The notes under the pieces are model-generated. The model saw only the letters and a program-made list of their open reading frames with translations. It was not told where the DNA came from and searched no databases. Positions 26,413-35,140 of a DNA stretch of 64,000 nt are shown piece after piece. This stretch comes from Bacillus sp. FJAT-50079 (lineage in GTDB: Bacteria; Bacillota; Bacilli; Bacillales; Bacillaceae_C). A program made the position numbers and the translations under genes. Position 1 is the stretch's first letter; each line of letters opens with the position of its first letter. The DNA lies in contig NZ_JAGYPD010000001.1 of assembly GCF_018343515.1 (NCBI RefSeq), positions 124,001 to 188,000 on the forward strand. Direction: 5' to 3'.

Positions 26413-28024
26413 CCCGTATTAATTTTTCATGCAGAGAATAGACAAGCGGCAGTTCTAGATGTGCCTTTTTAAGCAGTTCCGTATGTTGTAAAAATAATGC
26501 ATGAGCCGTTCCTGCATATAAAACAGTCCCATTAACAATGACAATTACGTGATCGGCATATGAAGCAACCAGCTCCATATCATGTGTAATCATTAAAGCG
26601 GAAAAACCTTCATCAATCTGAGCGTTTATCATTTTCATGAGTTCCTCTGCGGTCCGTGCATCTTGCCCGTAGGTTGGTTCATCTAAGATAAGCATCGGTT
26701 GTTCGTCGACCAGCATCGTTGCAACACTTAATCGACGCTTCTGTCCTTGACTTAGTTGAAATGGATGTTGATTCGCAAGCTTCTCCAAATGGCAGGCTAT
26801 TAATATTCGTTCCACGATAGGTTTGATTTCTTCTATACTCTTTTGTTGCATATGCAAAGAAAAAGCAATCTCATCATAGACCGTATTTGCAATAAATTGA
26901 TGCTCTGGATTTTGAAAAACATAACCGACTGCTCGGTTTGCTTCAACATCTGTCAGTAAGGATTCTTTGAAAAACACTTCCCCGGAAGAAGGCTTTATAA
27001 GACCAGCTAGAGCGTAAGATAATGTTGTTTTCCCCGCACCGTTCGGACCTACTATGGCAGTTAATTTCCCTTTTGGAATAGAAAGGTCAATTCCTTGTAA
27101 AATATGTTTATAAGTAAGCTGCTTAACCTTCATAATCGCTTCCCCCATTTCCCCTTTGCAAGGGAAAAAGGGAAGATCATCTGGTGAATAGCCTTTAAGA
27201 TGCATTATTTTCAGCAAATCTTCTTCCGTCAGCGGAACATTTCCATCTAAGCCCATTTGATTACTCAATAAAAGTGATTTAGGGAGCCAAATTCCTTGTT
27301 GATGCAGTTCATCGAAAAAAAATTGAAAGCAATCTTGTGGTGTGCCATCAAAGGTGATGCGTCCATTTTGCGTGATCACAACGCATCGATCCATAAATGA
27401 AATCCAGTGATCAAGCTTATGTTCAATGACGATAAGAGAAAATTGTAGTTCGACCTGCAATTTTTTCATCATTTGTGCAAATTCTCTCGTTGTCAATGGA
27501 TCAAGCATCGCTGTCGGCTCGTCTAATATAATGACGCTTGGCTTCATTGCGAGAACACAAGCTAACGCTAACTTTTGCTTCATTCCACCTGAAAGTGTCG
27601 CTATTTTCGCAGAATAATAATCCTCCAAATCAACGAGAGAAAGAGCCCAGTCGATTCGATCGCGAATTTCCACTTGGGGAATGTTCATATTTTCCAAACC
27701 AAATGCAACTTCATCTTCTACGGTTAACATACAAAATTGCGCTTCCGGGTCTTGAAACACAACTCCAATTTGTTGACTAACTTCCCCCGGCGAATAATCC
27801 TCGATTTTTTTCCCAGAAAGGTATATCATCCCTTCCTTATGGCCGTCCACTGCATTCGGATAGAGACCGTTTAGACATAAAGCAAGCGAACTTTTTCCTG
27901 AACCGCTTGGACCTAGCACCATTAAGGTTTCCCCTTTTTGAACCGTGAAAGAAATCTCTTCTAAAATTATTGTTTCTTCATAGGAGAAAGAGAAATCCTC
28001 AATATTCAACAGTGGTGTGGTCAT
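26384..28024 (-). CDS. ykoD: ECF transporter ATPase with two fused nucleotide-binding domains (YkoD)
   Basis: Two ABC domains in tandem, 546 aa. First half: Walker A GPSGSGKSSLA (about 38-48), signature LSGGMKQKLA, Walker B VIILDEPTAMLDP. Second half: Walker A GPNGAGKTTLS (about 330-340), signature LSQGQKRRLS, Walker B MLILDEPTYGQD. The signature of the second half is LSQGQ, a common ECF variant. The start ATG overlaps the ykoE stop by four bases (ATGA). Powers uptake through YkoE and YkoC. Confidence 0.94.
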   Translation of the reverse strand: MTTPLLNIEDFSFSYEETIILEEISFTVQKGETLMVLGPSGSGKSSLALCLNGLYPNAVDGHKEGMIYLSGKKIEDYSPGEVSQQIGVVFQDPEAQFCMLTVEDEVAFGLENMNIPQVEIRDRIDWALSLVDLEDYYSAKIATLSGGMKQKLALACVLAMKPSVIILDEPTAMLDPLTTREFAQMMKKLQVELQFSLIVIEHKLDHWISFMDRCVVITQNGRITFDGTPQDCFQFFFDELHQQGIWLPKSLLLSNQMGLDGNVPLTEEDLLKIMHLKGYSPDDLPFFPCKGEMGEAIMKVKQLTYKHILQGIDLSIPKGKLTAIVGPNGAGKTTLSYALAGLIKPSSGEVFFKESLLTDVEANRAVGYVFQNPEHQFIANTVYDEIAFSLHMQQKSIEEIKPIVERILIACHLEKLANQHPFQLSQGQKRRLSVATMLVDEQPMLILDEPTYGQDARTAEELMKMINAQIDEGFSALMITHDMELVASYADHVIVIVNGTVLYAGTAHALFLQHTELLKKAHLELPLVYSLHEKLIRGEKLASAHA

Positions 28025-28599
28025 GCGGCTTGCTTCCTTTTCAACTCTTTGCCCAATGCCATTCCATGTAAGACACCTGTTTTTGCCAATGTGTCGCTAA
28101 TATATTTCCCCAATAGTCCAGCAAGCACTGCCCCTGAAATCAGCCGGATTGTAAACATCCAAAACACATAGGTCGGAGATAGAGCTGCAAAACCTGATAA
28201 ATAATAGCCCCAAGCAAAACTAAAAACGGAAGAGCCCATACCTGCAGCCATGAGCACCCAGACTGAATAACGTTTCCATCCCGTTGCCGCGAATACAATT
28301 TCGGCACCTAACCCTTGAATCATTCCTGAGACAATTAACCTTGGCCCGTTGACATTGCCAATTAACACCTCCACGAAAGCCGCGATTGTCTCGGCTATAA
28401 ACGCGGCACCAGGCTTCCGAATAATATAGGCGGCAATAATAGAAACGATAAACCATATTCCAAATATTGGCTCATACCCGATCGGTCCCATTATTCCAAC
28501 CATGACATTGCCAACCTGAAAAAAAAGTAAATAAACAATAGCAAAAACGACGGCAAGAGCAGACATAACGACGATTTCACGTAAATTCCATTTAAACAT
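28021..28599 (-). CDS. ykoE: ECF substrate-binding membrane component (YkoE)
   Basis: Small hydrophobic S component, 192 aa, five to six helices, with the YkoE-typical FKWNLREIVVMSALAVVFAIVYLLFFQVGNV start and GPRLIVSGMIQGLGAEIVFA core. AAAGGAGG lies ten bases before ATG. Binds the thiamine precursor in the membrane. Order YkoF-YkoE-YkoD-YkoC is as in Bacillus subtilis. Confidence 0.93.
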   Translation of the reverse strand: MFKWNLREIVVMSALAVVFAIVYLLFFQVGNVMVGIMGPIGYEPIFGIWFIVSIIAAYIIRKPGAAFIAETIAAFVEVLIGNVNGPRLIVSGMIQGLGAEIVFAATGWKRYSVWVLMAAGMGSSVFSFAWGYYLSGFAALSPTYVFWMFTIRLISGAVLAGLLGKYISDTLAKTGVLHGMALGKELKRKQAA

Positions 28600-28623
28600 A
28601 TGGATTTCCTCCTTTATATACTC

Positions 28624-29214
28624 TTATTTTCTCGATGGACTATTCGCAGAAATATTCACTGTCATCGTCGTGTGACTCACTTGTTCTTGCGTAAAAACAA
28701 ATGCTTCCTCCAATGTTGAAAATACATCATGTGCATCCCCATCCAAGCGGCTTGCATAATGAACTCCGCCAGTGAAGGTGCCTTTTTCCTGAGCGATTTT
28801 GCATACATCCGCGATAATTTCCATATATCGCGTATCGTTCATTGGATACAAAGCAAATTGTGTTGGTGCTTCAATTTGAATATTAGCAACCTTCAGGTCA
28901 TTATTTCGCACATCGTCTACCGACATATATGAATCTCCTTCCGTATCACCAGGACAACCGATAGAGAACGTTCCGTTTAAAACAACATGCTCCCCCGTTT
29001 TCGCAGCAATTAAGTAAACAGCCTTTGCTACATCAAAGACATGTTCCACCTTCCCGCGAATACAAGTACTAATATCATCCGTCTGCAACCAAACTTTACT
29101 CGTATCCACTTCCTGCAAAGTTGATTTAATAATGTCGACGAATCGATCACTCATCGGATAAAGTGAAAACCTAAACCCGACAATTCTACTCGTTCCACAT
29201 ACAAACTCTGACAT
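28624..29214 (-). CDS. ykoF: Thiamine/HMP-binding protein YkoF
   Basis: Soluble protein made of two ACT-like repeats, visible as the repeated RFSLYPMSDRFVDIIKSTL and QFALYPMNDTRYMEIIADVC segments (about residues 16-35 and 120-140). B. subtilis YkoF binds thiamine between such repeats. ATG 29214 is chosen over ATG 29232 because AGGAGG lies nine bases before it. First gene after the TPP riboswitch. 196 aa. Confidence 0.92.
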   Translation of the reverse strand: MSEFVCGTSRIVGFRFSLYPMSDRFVDIIKSTLQEVDTSKVWLQTDDISTCIRGKVEHVFDVAKAVYLIAAKTGEHVVLNGTFSIGCPGDTEGDSYMSVDDVRNNDLKVANIQIEAPTQFALYPMNDTRYMEIIADVCKIAQEKGTFTGGVHYASRLDGDAHDVFSTLEEAFVFTQEQVSHTTMTVNISANSPSRK

Positions 29215-29267
29215 AATAAAATTCCTCCTCATGACTTGCGGATTCCCGCAAATATATTATTGACAAC

Positions 29268-29296
29268 AAAAAAACTGCATCTTTTGGAAGATGCAG
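29268..29296 (-). terminator. Riboswitch expression-platform terminator
   Basis: CTGCATCTT/AAGATGCAG with a four-base loop, followed on the minus strand by seven T (29274-29268). It stands 32 bases downstream of the TPP aptamer and 54 bases before ykoF, as expected for transcriptional attenuation when TPP binds. Confidence 0.88.
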
Positions 29297-29327
29297 CTGT
29301 ATACGGTAAAGTCATCCGTAAAACGGC

Positions 29328-29422
29328 TGCACTTCCCCACGCTGGTATTATCCAGATCGGGTAATAAGGGACCAGAATGCTCCTCCTCATTCCATCTCAG
29401 CCTTTACGGCACCCCTAGTGCA
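29328..29422 (-). ncRNA. TPP riboswitch (THI element)
   Basis: The minus strand carries the conserved aptamer elements in order: GGGGTGC, CTGAGATG, ACCCGATCTGGATAATACCAG and CGTGGGGAAGTG-like (each conserved core seen), closed by a six-base P1 stem TGCACT/AGTGCA (29422-29417 with 29333-29328). It controls ykoFEDC: with TPP bound the downstream terminator forms and thiamine-precursor uptake is switched off. Confidence 0.97.
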
Positions 29423-29453
29423 ACAGATCTATGCAGTTTTCTTAGTCGGCACC

Positions 29454-29482
29454 ATCATATCGGAAGTTTACGAGATTGTAAA
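29454..29482 (-). promoter_or_regulatory. Promoter of the ykoFEDC operon
   Basis: Minus-strand TTTACA (29482-29477), a 17-base spacer and TATGAT (29459-29454) place the start about 25 bases before the aptamer. Confidence 0.7.
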
Positions 29483-30007
29483 GGAAAATGTTGACGAGGG
29501 CCCTTTTTCCATCACCTTGTAAAGGATATTCAATTAGGTAATAGAAGAACGCGGACGATCTCATAAAAGGGCGGCATCAGCCACCATTCTTTCTTTTAAA
29601 ACCTCATTATTCCCTCTCTCGTTTCTTTAACATAGTTCATACAATGCCTGACTTACCAAAAGCGCTCTTGCTTCCCCTTATTTTTTAGGTTCTTCCAAAT
29701 ACTTATCACCACCCAGGTATTGCTAACAAGAGGAAAATCATACAATGTCCATGCTTCCCTTCAGCCCTCCTGAATCTAAAGAAAAGCCTTGTTCCCTAAC
29801 AATTCCGCGACATCTCCTATTCACGTATTAAATCGGATGATATATTGAACCGATCCATCCTAAACTCAAAAGTACTGAAAAATTATTTGTCAATAAAACG
29901 ATCCTCACTTTCAATTGCTATTAAATGATGAAAAGATTCAGCATAAATCTCTAAAAGGTCTTCTAACTCAGGAGTTAATTCTTTTTTTAGATCATTTTAA
30001 TCCTTCT
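29483..30007. other. Poorly coding stretch with protein-like fragments
   Basis: No intact gene. Minus-strand translation gives short protein-like pieces broken by stops, such as ALLVSQALYELC and NNEVLKERMVADAALL (29540-29690), and KKELTPELEDLLEIYAESF (29890-29985). These look like decayed coding sequence rather than promoter DNA, but I do not recognise the parent families. Confidence 0.35.
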
Positions 30008-30214
30008 CTACTTTTTTAGTGATCCTTTTAGCATATTCCGATTGTTCAATATACGGATGCTTTCCAACTCCTTTTCTGCTACTTCTTTTAAAATCTCAAC
30101 TATCCCTGATTCGAAACAATTAGCCGTGAATGTTAGAACTAGATCTAAGCTTTTGAAGTAGTTTTCATCGGGTAGCTCAGTAATGCGATTAGCTGTAACA
30201 ATGCTCCTACTCAT
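30008..30214 (-). CDS. Small hypothetical protein, possibly a truncated gene
   Basis: 68 codons (MSRSIVTANRITELPDENYF ... EILKEVAEKELESIRI). Composition is protein-like, with an amphipathic helical middle; no membrane segment or motif is evident. GGGG lies 12 bases before the ATG, a weak ribosome site. The next frame downstream continues with helical sequence (ELTPELEDLLEIYAESFHHL) after two stops, so this may be the front of a longer, now frameshifted gene. I do not recognise the family. Confidence 0.35.
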   Translation of the reverse strand: MSRSIVTANRITELPDENYFKSLDLVLTFTANCFESGIVEILKEVAEKELESIRILNNRNMLKGSLKK

Positions 30215-30360
30215 TTACCACATTCCCCTTTCCAATAAAAACTCCAATTCTTCATTTATTATTAGCAAATTAATAGTCTGGAAAAATGAGTTTGTCTATC
30301 TTTCATGATTATTCAAAGAATGTCAGGGCCAGTTCTTTAATTTTATGTATAATGAAAAAT

Positions 30361-30411
30361 AAACTAAAAAGGATGTCTAGAAAGTTATTGAAACTAACTT
30401 TTTAGACATCC
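30361..30411 (-). terminator. Terminator after the AEC carrier gene
   Basis: A near-perfect stem of 17 pairs (GGATGTCTA and AAAGTTA arms with one mismatch, 30371-30411) is followed on the minus strand by CTTTTTAGTTTATTTTT. It ends the long LysR-controlled operon. The remaining bases 30215-30360 and 30412-30630 show nothing else. Confidence 0.75.
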
Positions 30412-30630
30412 CATTGGGAAAAATCATTATCATTATTAATCAAGCTACATTGTACAATACAAAATGGCGAAATTATGGCATCTCAATGATACATCCCACT
30501 ATAACTACAATGTTGTTCCTTGGCAAAGTCACATCCGTAATATGCCGTGTGTTTATATAAATTACGTTTAAGCCACAATCCCCACACAGTTGGAAAACCT
30601 GAAAAATGAGATATCATTATAACTAGTCAT

Positions 30631-31533
30631 CTACAATAAAATCCACAACCAGACAGGCAGAGTAATAAGACTAAATAGAGTACTAATTAAAGTACTGCTA
30701 GAAACAAGATCTGGCTCAGTATTAAACTGAAGTGAGTAGATTGTGGTATTAGCTGCCGTCGGCATTCCTGCCATTAGAATCATAAGTTTTGCCAAAGTAT
30801 CATCTACGGGTAAAGCTAATGTAATTATATAGGCAATAAAAGGCGAAATTACTAATCTAATTAATAAAGCAATTGAAACCTTTTTAAAAGGGATACATTT
30901 AAGTGAAATTAATGCCAGTTGCATTCCTAAAATAATCATAATAGTAGGTACAGTCGCATCCGCTATAAAATCAACAGCAGTAAAGACATAATCAGGAATT
31001 GATATTTTACTTACTTGTAAAAACAAACCACCTAAGGCACCATAAATAATTGGCATTTTTACAACAGATTTAAGCGCTTCCTTTATTCCATCACCTTGAC
31101 TTCCACCTTTTGCAGCAAAGTACAGACCGACTGTACTCATCAAAAAAGTTTGAAGAACCATTAAGACTACTGCATAGTCCAAACCTGCTGCTCCAAAAAC
31201 AAATAATGCAACAGGGGTTCCATAATTCCCATTGTTCATAAAAGCAGCTGCTAGAATTGTTCCGCATTTTTCTGAATATGTATACCTCATACACTTGCCA
31301 ATGAATTTAACCAAAATAATTAAAAGAAAGCATAGTATAATAGAATAAATGAGCATAAATAAATATTGGGTATCCAGAGATGTTTGGTAGAATGTCCTAA
31401 AAGCTAAAAACGGTGACATAAGATAAAGTGCCATTATGGAAAGGTTGCGTACATCAAAGCCAATTCTCTTTTGTCCAATAAACCCAACTAAAAATATTAT
31501 AAATATGGGTATTAAAATTTTAAAAAATATCAC
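30631..31533 (-). CDS. AEC-family membrane transporter
   Basis: Auxin-efflux-carrier/bile-acid-fold permease: about ten helices and 300 aa, with the family's GNYGTPVALFVFG motif in the crossover helix region (about residues 108-120) and ADATVPTIMIILGMQLA (about 190-206). Such carriers move small organic acids (malate, malonate) or amino-acid-like anions. Start is GTG 31533 with a weak GGTGATC upstream. It is 161 bases after the enolase-superfamily gene and is probably the last gene of that operon; it could import a sugar acid or export the organic-acid product of the pathway (inference). Confidence 0.85.
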   Translation of the reverse strand: MIFFKILIPIFIIFLVGFIGQKRIGFDVRNLSIMALYLMSPFLAFRTFYQTSLDTQYLFMLIYSIILCFLLIILVKFIGKCMRYTYSEKCGTILAAAFMNNGNYGTPVALFVFGAAGLDYAVVLMVLQTFLMSTVGLYFAAKGGSQGDGIKEALKSVVKMPIIYGALGGLFLQVSKISIPDYVFTAVDFIADATVPTIMIILGMQLALISLKCIPFKKVSIALLIRLVISPFIAYIITLALPVDDTLAKLMILMAGMPTAANTTIYSLQFNTEPDLVSSSTLISTLFSLITLPVWLWILL

Positions 31534-31694
31534 AACAGATCACCATTAGCAACTTCTTATTGATTGCATCTCCCTTGTAGGAATAAATAATAATGTTACC
31601 CTAAAATTCGAGTAAGTATCTATATAAATATCTTTCACAAATCCAAATTTCACCTTAAGTAATATTATGTTTTCACCTATAACTATCTATTAAA

Positions 31695-32786
31695 TTACAT
31701 TTCGATCTTATATTTTGACACAGCAACTTCATCCCACTCAAGACCGAAACCTGCCCGCTCAGGAGTCCTTAACATTCCGTCTTTACATTCAATTCGCTCT
31801 TTAAACAACGGGCTTGCCCAACTCATCCATTCAACTTTAAGATGATTTCGAATCACCGGAAATAAATGTACCGCGTATTCAGGAAATAAATGTATACTTG
31901 AGGGCTTATTATATTGTTCAAGCAATGTATTAATGCGCTTCCATCCGGTAATTCCTCCAGTTCGTTGTAAATCAGGAGTATAAACACTCGCTGCGTCTTT
32001 TTTTAAGAAATGATGAAACGAAGCAACCCCATACAAATTTTCACCCGTAGCAATAGGAATAGATGTCGTCATCTTATTTACCAATTTATAATAGCCGTCC
32101 GTGTTGTTAGCTTCAATAGGTTCCTCAACCCACCTTAGGTTATAGCTTCGCATTTTCTCGATCATTGCAGTTGCAGTTTCCATTGTCCATCCTTGATTCA
32201 CATCAGCAATCAACTCTATATTTTCACCAATTACATTTCTTATTTCTCGAATTGCCTTTAAATCATCTTCTAAATCTGGTCTACCTAAACGCATTTTAAT
32301 CGCTTTATATCCTTGTGATACAAACTCATCAGCTTGAATAGCGGCCTCGTTAGGGGACACAAGCCACAAGCCATCACTTTGATATGCCTCAAAGTTTTGT
32401 GGCTCCCCCCCTAATAAACGACATACTGGAAGGTTTGCAATTTTCCCCAATATATCCCACAATGCAATATCGATCATTGATAATGCAAACATTGGCAAGC
32501 CTTGATGACCTAATAATTTTATCGCATCAAGCATTTTATACCATATCTTTTCAATATTCCGCGGATCTTCCTCTTTAATAATTGGTTCCAAATAATCTAA
32601 ACATGAACATATAGCCTGTGCAGCATCTTTATGAAAAGCTTGAGCATATGATATCCCAGTAAAACCTTCATCAGTAAAAACATCTAGTAAGACAAAAACG
32701 ATATTTTTCGATTTTCGAACACAAGAGACTACCGGGTAACGAACTGGAATAGAAACAACTCGATGTTTAAACGAGACTACTTTCAT
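31695..32786 (-). CDS. Enolase-superfamily (mandelate racemase group) enzyme, probable sugar-acid dehydratase
   Basis: Lid domain at residues 1-125 and (beta/alpha)8 barrel after. Acid-base and metal ligands of the mandelate racemase group are visible: KMR at the second strand (about residues 165-167, KxK variant), Asp of IADVNQGW (about 194), Glu of EEPIEA (about 221), Glu of TGEN (about 247), Asp of YTPDLQRTGG (about 270) and His of HLFPE (about 297). 363 aa. This residue set is that of acid-sugar dehydratases and racemases. Downstream of the ALDH gene by 17 bases. The substrate would be an aldonate or similar acid, possibly the ALDH product; unproven. Confidence 0.85.
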   Translation of the reverse strand: MKVVSFKHRVVSIPVRYPVVSCVRKSKNIVFVLLDVFTDEGFTGISYAQAFHKDAAQAICSCLDYLEPIIKEEDPRNIEKIWYKMLDAIKLLGHQGLPMFALSMIDIALWDILGKIANLPVCRLLGGEPQNFEAYQSDGLWLVSPNEAAIQADEFVSQGYKAIKMRLGRPDLEDDLKAIREIRNVIGENIELIADVNQGWTMETATAMIEKMRSYNLRWVEEPIEANNTDGYYKLVNKMTTSIPIATGENLYGVASFHHFLKKDAASVYTPDLQRTGGITGWKRINTLLEQYNKPSSIHLFPEYAVHLFPVIRNHLKVEWMSWASPLFKERIECKDGMLRTPERAGFGLEWDEVAVSKYKIEM

Positions 32787-32803
32787 AGATTATGACTACT
32801 CCT

Positions 32804-34252
32804 TCATTTTTCACTTTCATTTAACTCTATTGATATATATTTTATTTCTAAAAATGCATCTAGCCCGTAATGCCCACCTTCTCTCCCAATTCCACTCTCT
32901 TTCCATCCCCCAAATGGAACTTGAGGAGCACCTGGTAATGCATCATTAATACCAATGATTCCGTATTCTAGGGCTTCTCCAACACGATAGGTCCGTCCTA
33001 AATCATGTGTAAATACATAAGCAGCAAGACCATAAACACTATTATTAGCTGCCTCAATCACTTCTTCTTCTGACTTAAATTTTATAATGGGTGCAACTGG
33101 TCCAAACGTTTCCTCATTACAAATTTTCATCTGATCGTTTGCATTTGAAATTAATGTAGGTTCATAAAAGAAACCTGCCATTCCATCAATTAACTTTCTT
33201 CCCCCCCCTGTTAATAACTTTCCTCCCTTCGCTAAAGCATCTTCTACATGCTCTTGCACCTTCCTATAAGCCGATTCATTTATTAATGGTCCAATTTCAA
33301 TATTATCCTCTAATCCATGTCCTAATTGTAAAGATTGAACACGTTTGGCTAATTTACTAGAAAAGATTTCCTCTATGTCTTCTTGAACATAAATTCGATT
33401 TGTGCATATACATGTTTGCCCAGCATTTCTATATTTACTAATAATACATGCCTCCACAGCATGATCTATATCGGCATCAGAAAAAACAATAAACGGTGCA
33501 TGCCCTCCTAATTCCAAAGAAACCTTCTTTACTTGTTCTGCTGAACCACTTATTAACTGTTTTCCAACTCTCGTCGAACCTGTAAATGCGATCTTTTTCA
33601 CCTTTCTATTTTCAAGAAATTCTGTTCCCATCGTTGAACCGTCGCCAATAACCAAATTTAGCACACCTTTTGGAAATCCTGATTCATGAAATACCTCGAA
33701 TAAAGCAATTGCCGTAAGTGGCGTTGCTTCAGCAGGCTTGACCACGACTGAACAACCAGCTGCCAGTGCAGGTGCTATTTTACGGGTAATCATAGACGCG
33801 GGAAAATTCCACGGTGTAATTGCAGCAACAACTCCGATCGGTTGTCTAATTACATGCGCACGTTTATTGGCTGTCGATGCCGGTATGATTTCTCCATAAA
33901 TTCGTTTCGCTTCTTCACTGTACCAACGTAGAAACTCAGCAGCTTGGATGATTTCTCCTTGCGCTTCTGCTAATGGTTTCCCCTGCTCTTTTGTTAATAT
34001 TCGAGCGATATGATCCTTTCGCTCAATTAGTAGTTTATATGCATTGTATAAGGGAATTGAACGTTCCATCGCGGTCATTTTAGACCATGCTTTAAATCCC
34101 CGCTCTGCGGAATTTATTGCTAGAGCTACATCTTCCCTTTCTCCTAAAAAGACATCATTAATTTTTTTTCCGGAAGCTGGATCATTTACAACATAGGTGC
34201 TTCCACTAATACTTTTCTGCCACTGACCATCATAGTACATATACCCTGTCAT
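32804..34252 (-). CDS. NAD(P)-dependent aldehyde dehydrogenase
   Basis: Class-I type ALDH of about 482 aa with AITPWNFPASMITRKIAPALAAG (cofactor-binding strand), FTGSTRVGKQL, ELGGHAPFIVF with general-base Glu, and NAGQTCICTNRIYV with catalytic Cys. Closest families by eye are succinate-semialdehyde, glycolaldehyde and lactaldehyde dehydrogenases. The frame opens at 34288, but GGAGGG sits nine bases before ATG 34252 (ATG 34258 is also possible), leaving a 23-base overlap with the aldolase gene. In this operon it may oxidise the aldehyde released by the aldolase. Confidence 0.9.
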   Translation of the reverse strand: MTGYMYYDGQWQKSISGSTYVVNDPASGKKINDVFLGEREDVALAINSAERGFKAWSKMTAMERSIPLYNAYKLLIERKDHIARILTKEQGKPLAEAQGEIIQAAEFLRWYSEEAKRIYGEIIPASTANKRAHVIRQPIGVVAAITPWNFPASMITRKIAPALAAGCSVVVKPAEATPLTAIALFEVFHESGFPKGVLNLVIGDGSTMGTEFLENRKVKKIAFTGSTRVGKQLISGSAEQVKKVSLELGGHAPFIVFSDADIDHAVEACIISKYRNAGQTCICTNRIYVQEDIEEIFSSKLAKRVQSLQLGHGLEDNIEIGPLINESAYRKVQEHVEDALAKGGKLLTGGGRKLIDGMAGFFYEPTLISNANDQMKICNEETFGPVAPIIKFKSEEEVIEAANNSVYGLAAYVFTHDLGRTYRVGEALEYGIIGINDALPGAPQVPFGGWKESGIGREGGHYGLDAFLEIKYISIELNESEK

Positions 34253-35102
34253 TTTCATTTCCCTCCCATGCTCTTCCCGCACTGCCAAGTAATTGTATTT
34301 TTTCCCTTACAATGTCGCTTATTGTTTGACGGACTCCTTCTATCAAAGCAAAAAAATCGTTATTATCTGCATTGGATAGGTTCTCTCGTAAATAATCGAT
34401 TGTTGCTCTCCTCCACTCAGTAGCAATATTAACTTTACTAACTCCATATGATATTGCTGTTTTCACATCATTGGCTGGGATTCCTGTTCCCCCATGTAAG
34501 ACAATAGGTACTCCAACTAGATCGTGAACTTTTTTTAGGTGGCCCAAATCGATTGGCACGCTTTCTCCATAAGCAGCATGAATATTACCTAAAGCAATTG
34601 CTAAGCTATCAACAGATGTTTCACGGACAAACTGAACTGCTTCATCAGGATCTGTCAGCTGTCTTATCTCATCTTTTCCACGGGTACCAACCCTGCCAAG
34701 TTCCGCTTCTAGCGGTATTCCGATTGCATTGGCCGCCTCCTTAATTTGCTTTGTAATATAGATATTATCTTCAATTGGCAACTGGGAACCATCGAACATT
34801 AGGGACGTGTATCCATAACGAATAGCTTGAATCGCCTGAGAAAATCCATTACCATGATCGAGGTGAAGTATCACCGGAATCTTTGCATGGGTTGCTTTTT
34901 CTATGGCAGCGGCAGCTAAAACATTCATAGGAGTATGTTTTAATGTAGCTTGTCCGGTTTGAATGATTACCGGAGAATCCAATTCTTCCGCCGTGCGTAT
35001 TACTGCATCTATACTGTCAATATGGTCCACGCTAAAAGCTCCAATCGCATATTGATGTTTATGAGCGTGATTAAGTAAACTTAAACCAGAAACTAAAGTC
35101 AT
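34230..35102 (-). CDS. Class II ketose-(bis)phosphate aldolase
   Basis: Zinc aldolase of the fructose-/tagatose-bisphosphate family, 290 aa. Zinc ligands appear as HLDHG (about residues 80-84), GNIHAAYG (about 178-185) and VLHGGTG (about 205-211); the phosphate-binding VNIATEWR segment follows. The glycine-rich ELGRVGTRGKDE loop is typical of KbaY/GatY relatives. ATG has AAGGGGAG upstream. It would split a ketose 1-phosphate (or bisphosphate) made by the FGGY kinase into dihydroxyacetone phosphate and an aldehyde. Confidence 0.9.
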   Translation of the reverse strand: MTLVSGLSLLNHAHKHQYAIGAFSVDHIDSIDAVIRTAEELDSPVIIQTGQATLKHTPMNVLAAAAIEKATHAKIPVILHLDHGNGFSQAIQAIRYGYTSLMFDGSQLPIEDNIYITKQIKEAANAIGIPLEAELGRVGTRGKDEIRQLTDPDEAVQFVRETSVDSLAIALGNIHAAYGESVPIDLGHLKKVHDLVGVPIVLHGGTGIPANDVKTAISYGVSKVNIATEWRRATIDYLRENLSNADNNDFFALIEGVRQTISDIVREKIQLLGSAGRAWEGNENDRVYVL

Positions 35103-35140
35103 GTTTATCTCCCCTTCTGTATTTGTATCAAAACAAATTT

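Noticed and set aside
29291-29494. Plus-strand ORF of 67 codons
   Set aside because: It lies over the TPP riboswitch and is the antisense of a structured RNA.
30361-30411. End of an insertion sequence
   Set aside because: The long inverted repeat has a T-tract and no transposase gene or second end, so it is a terminator.
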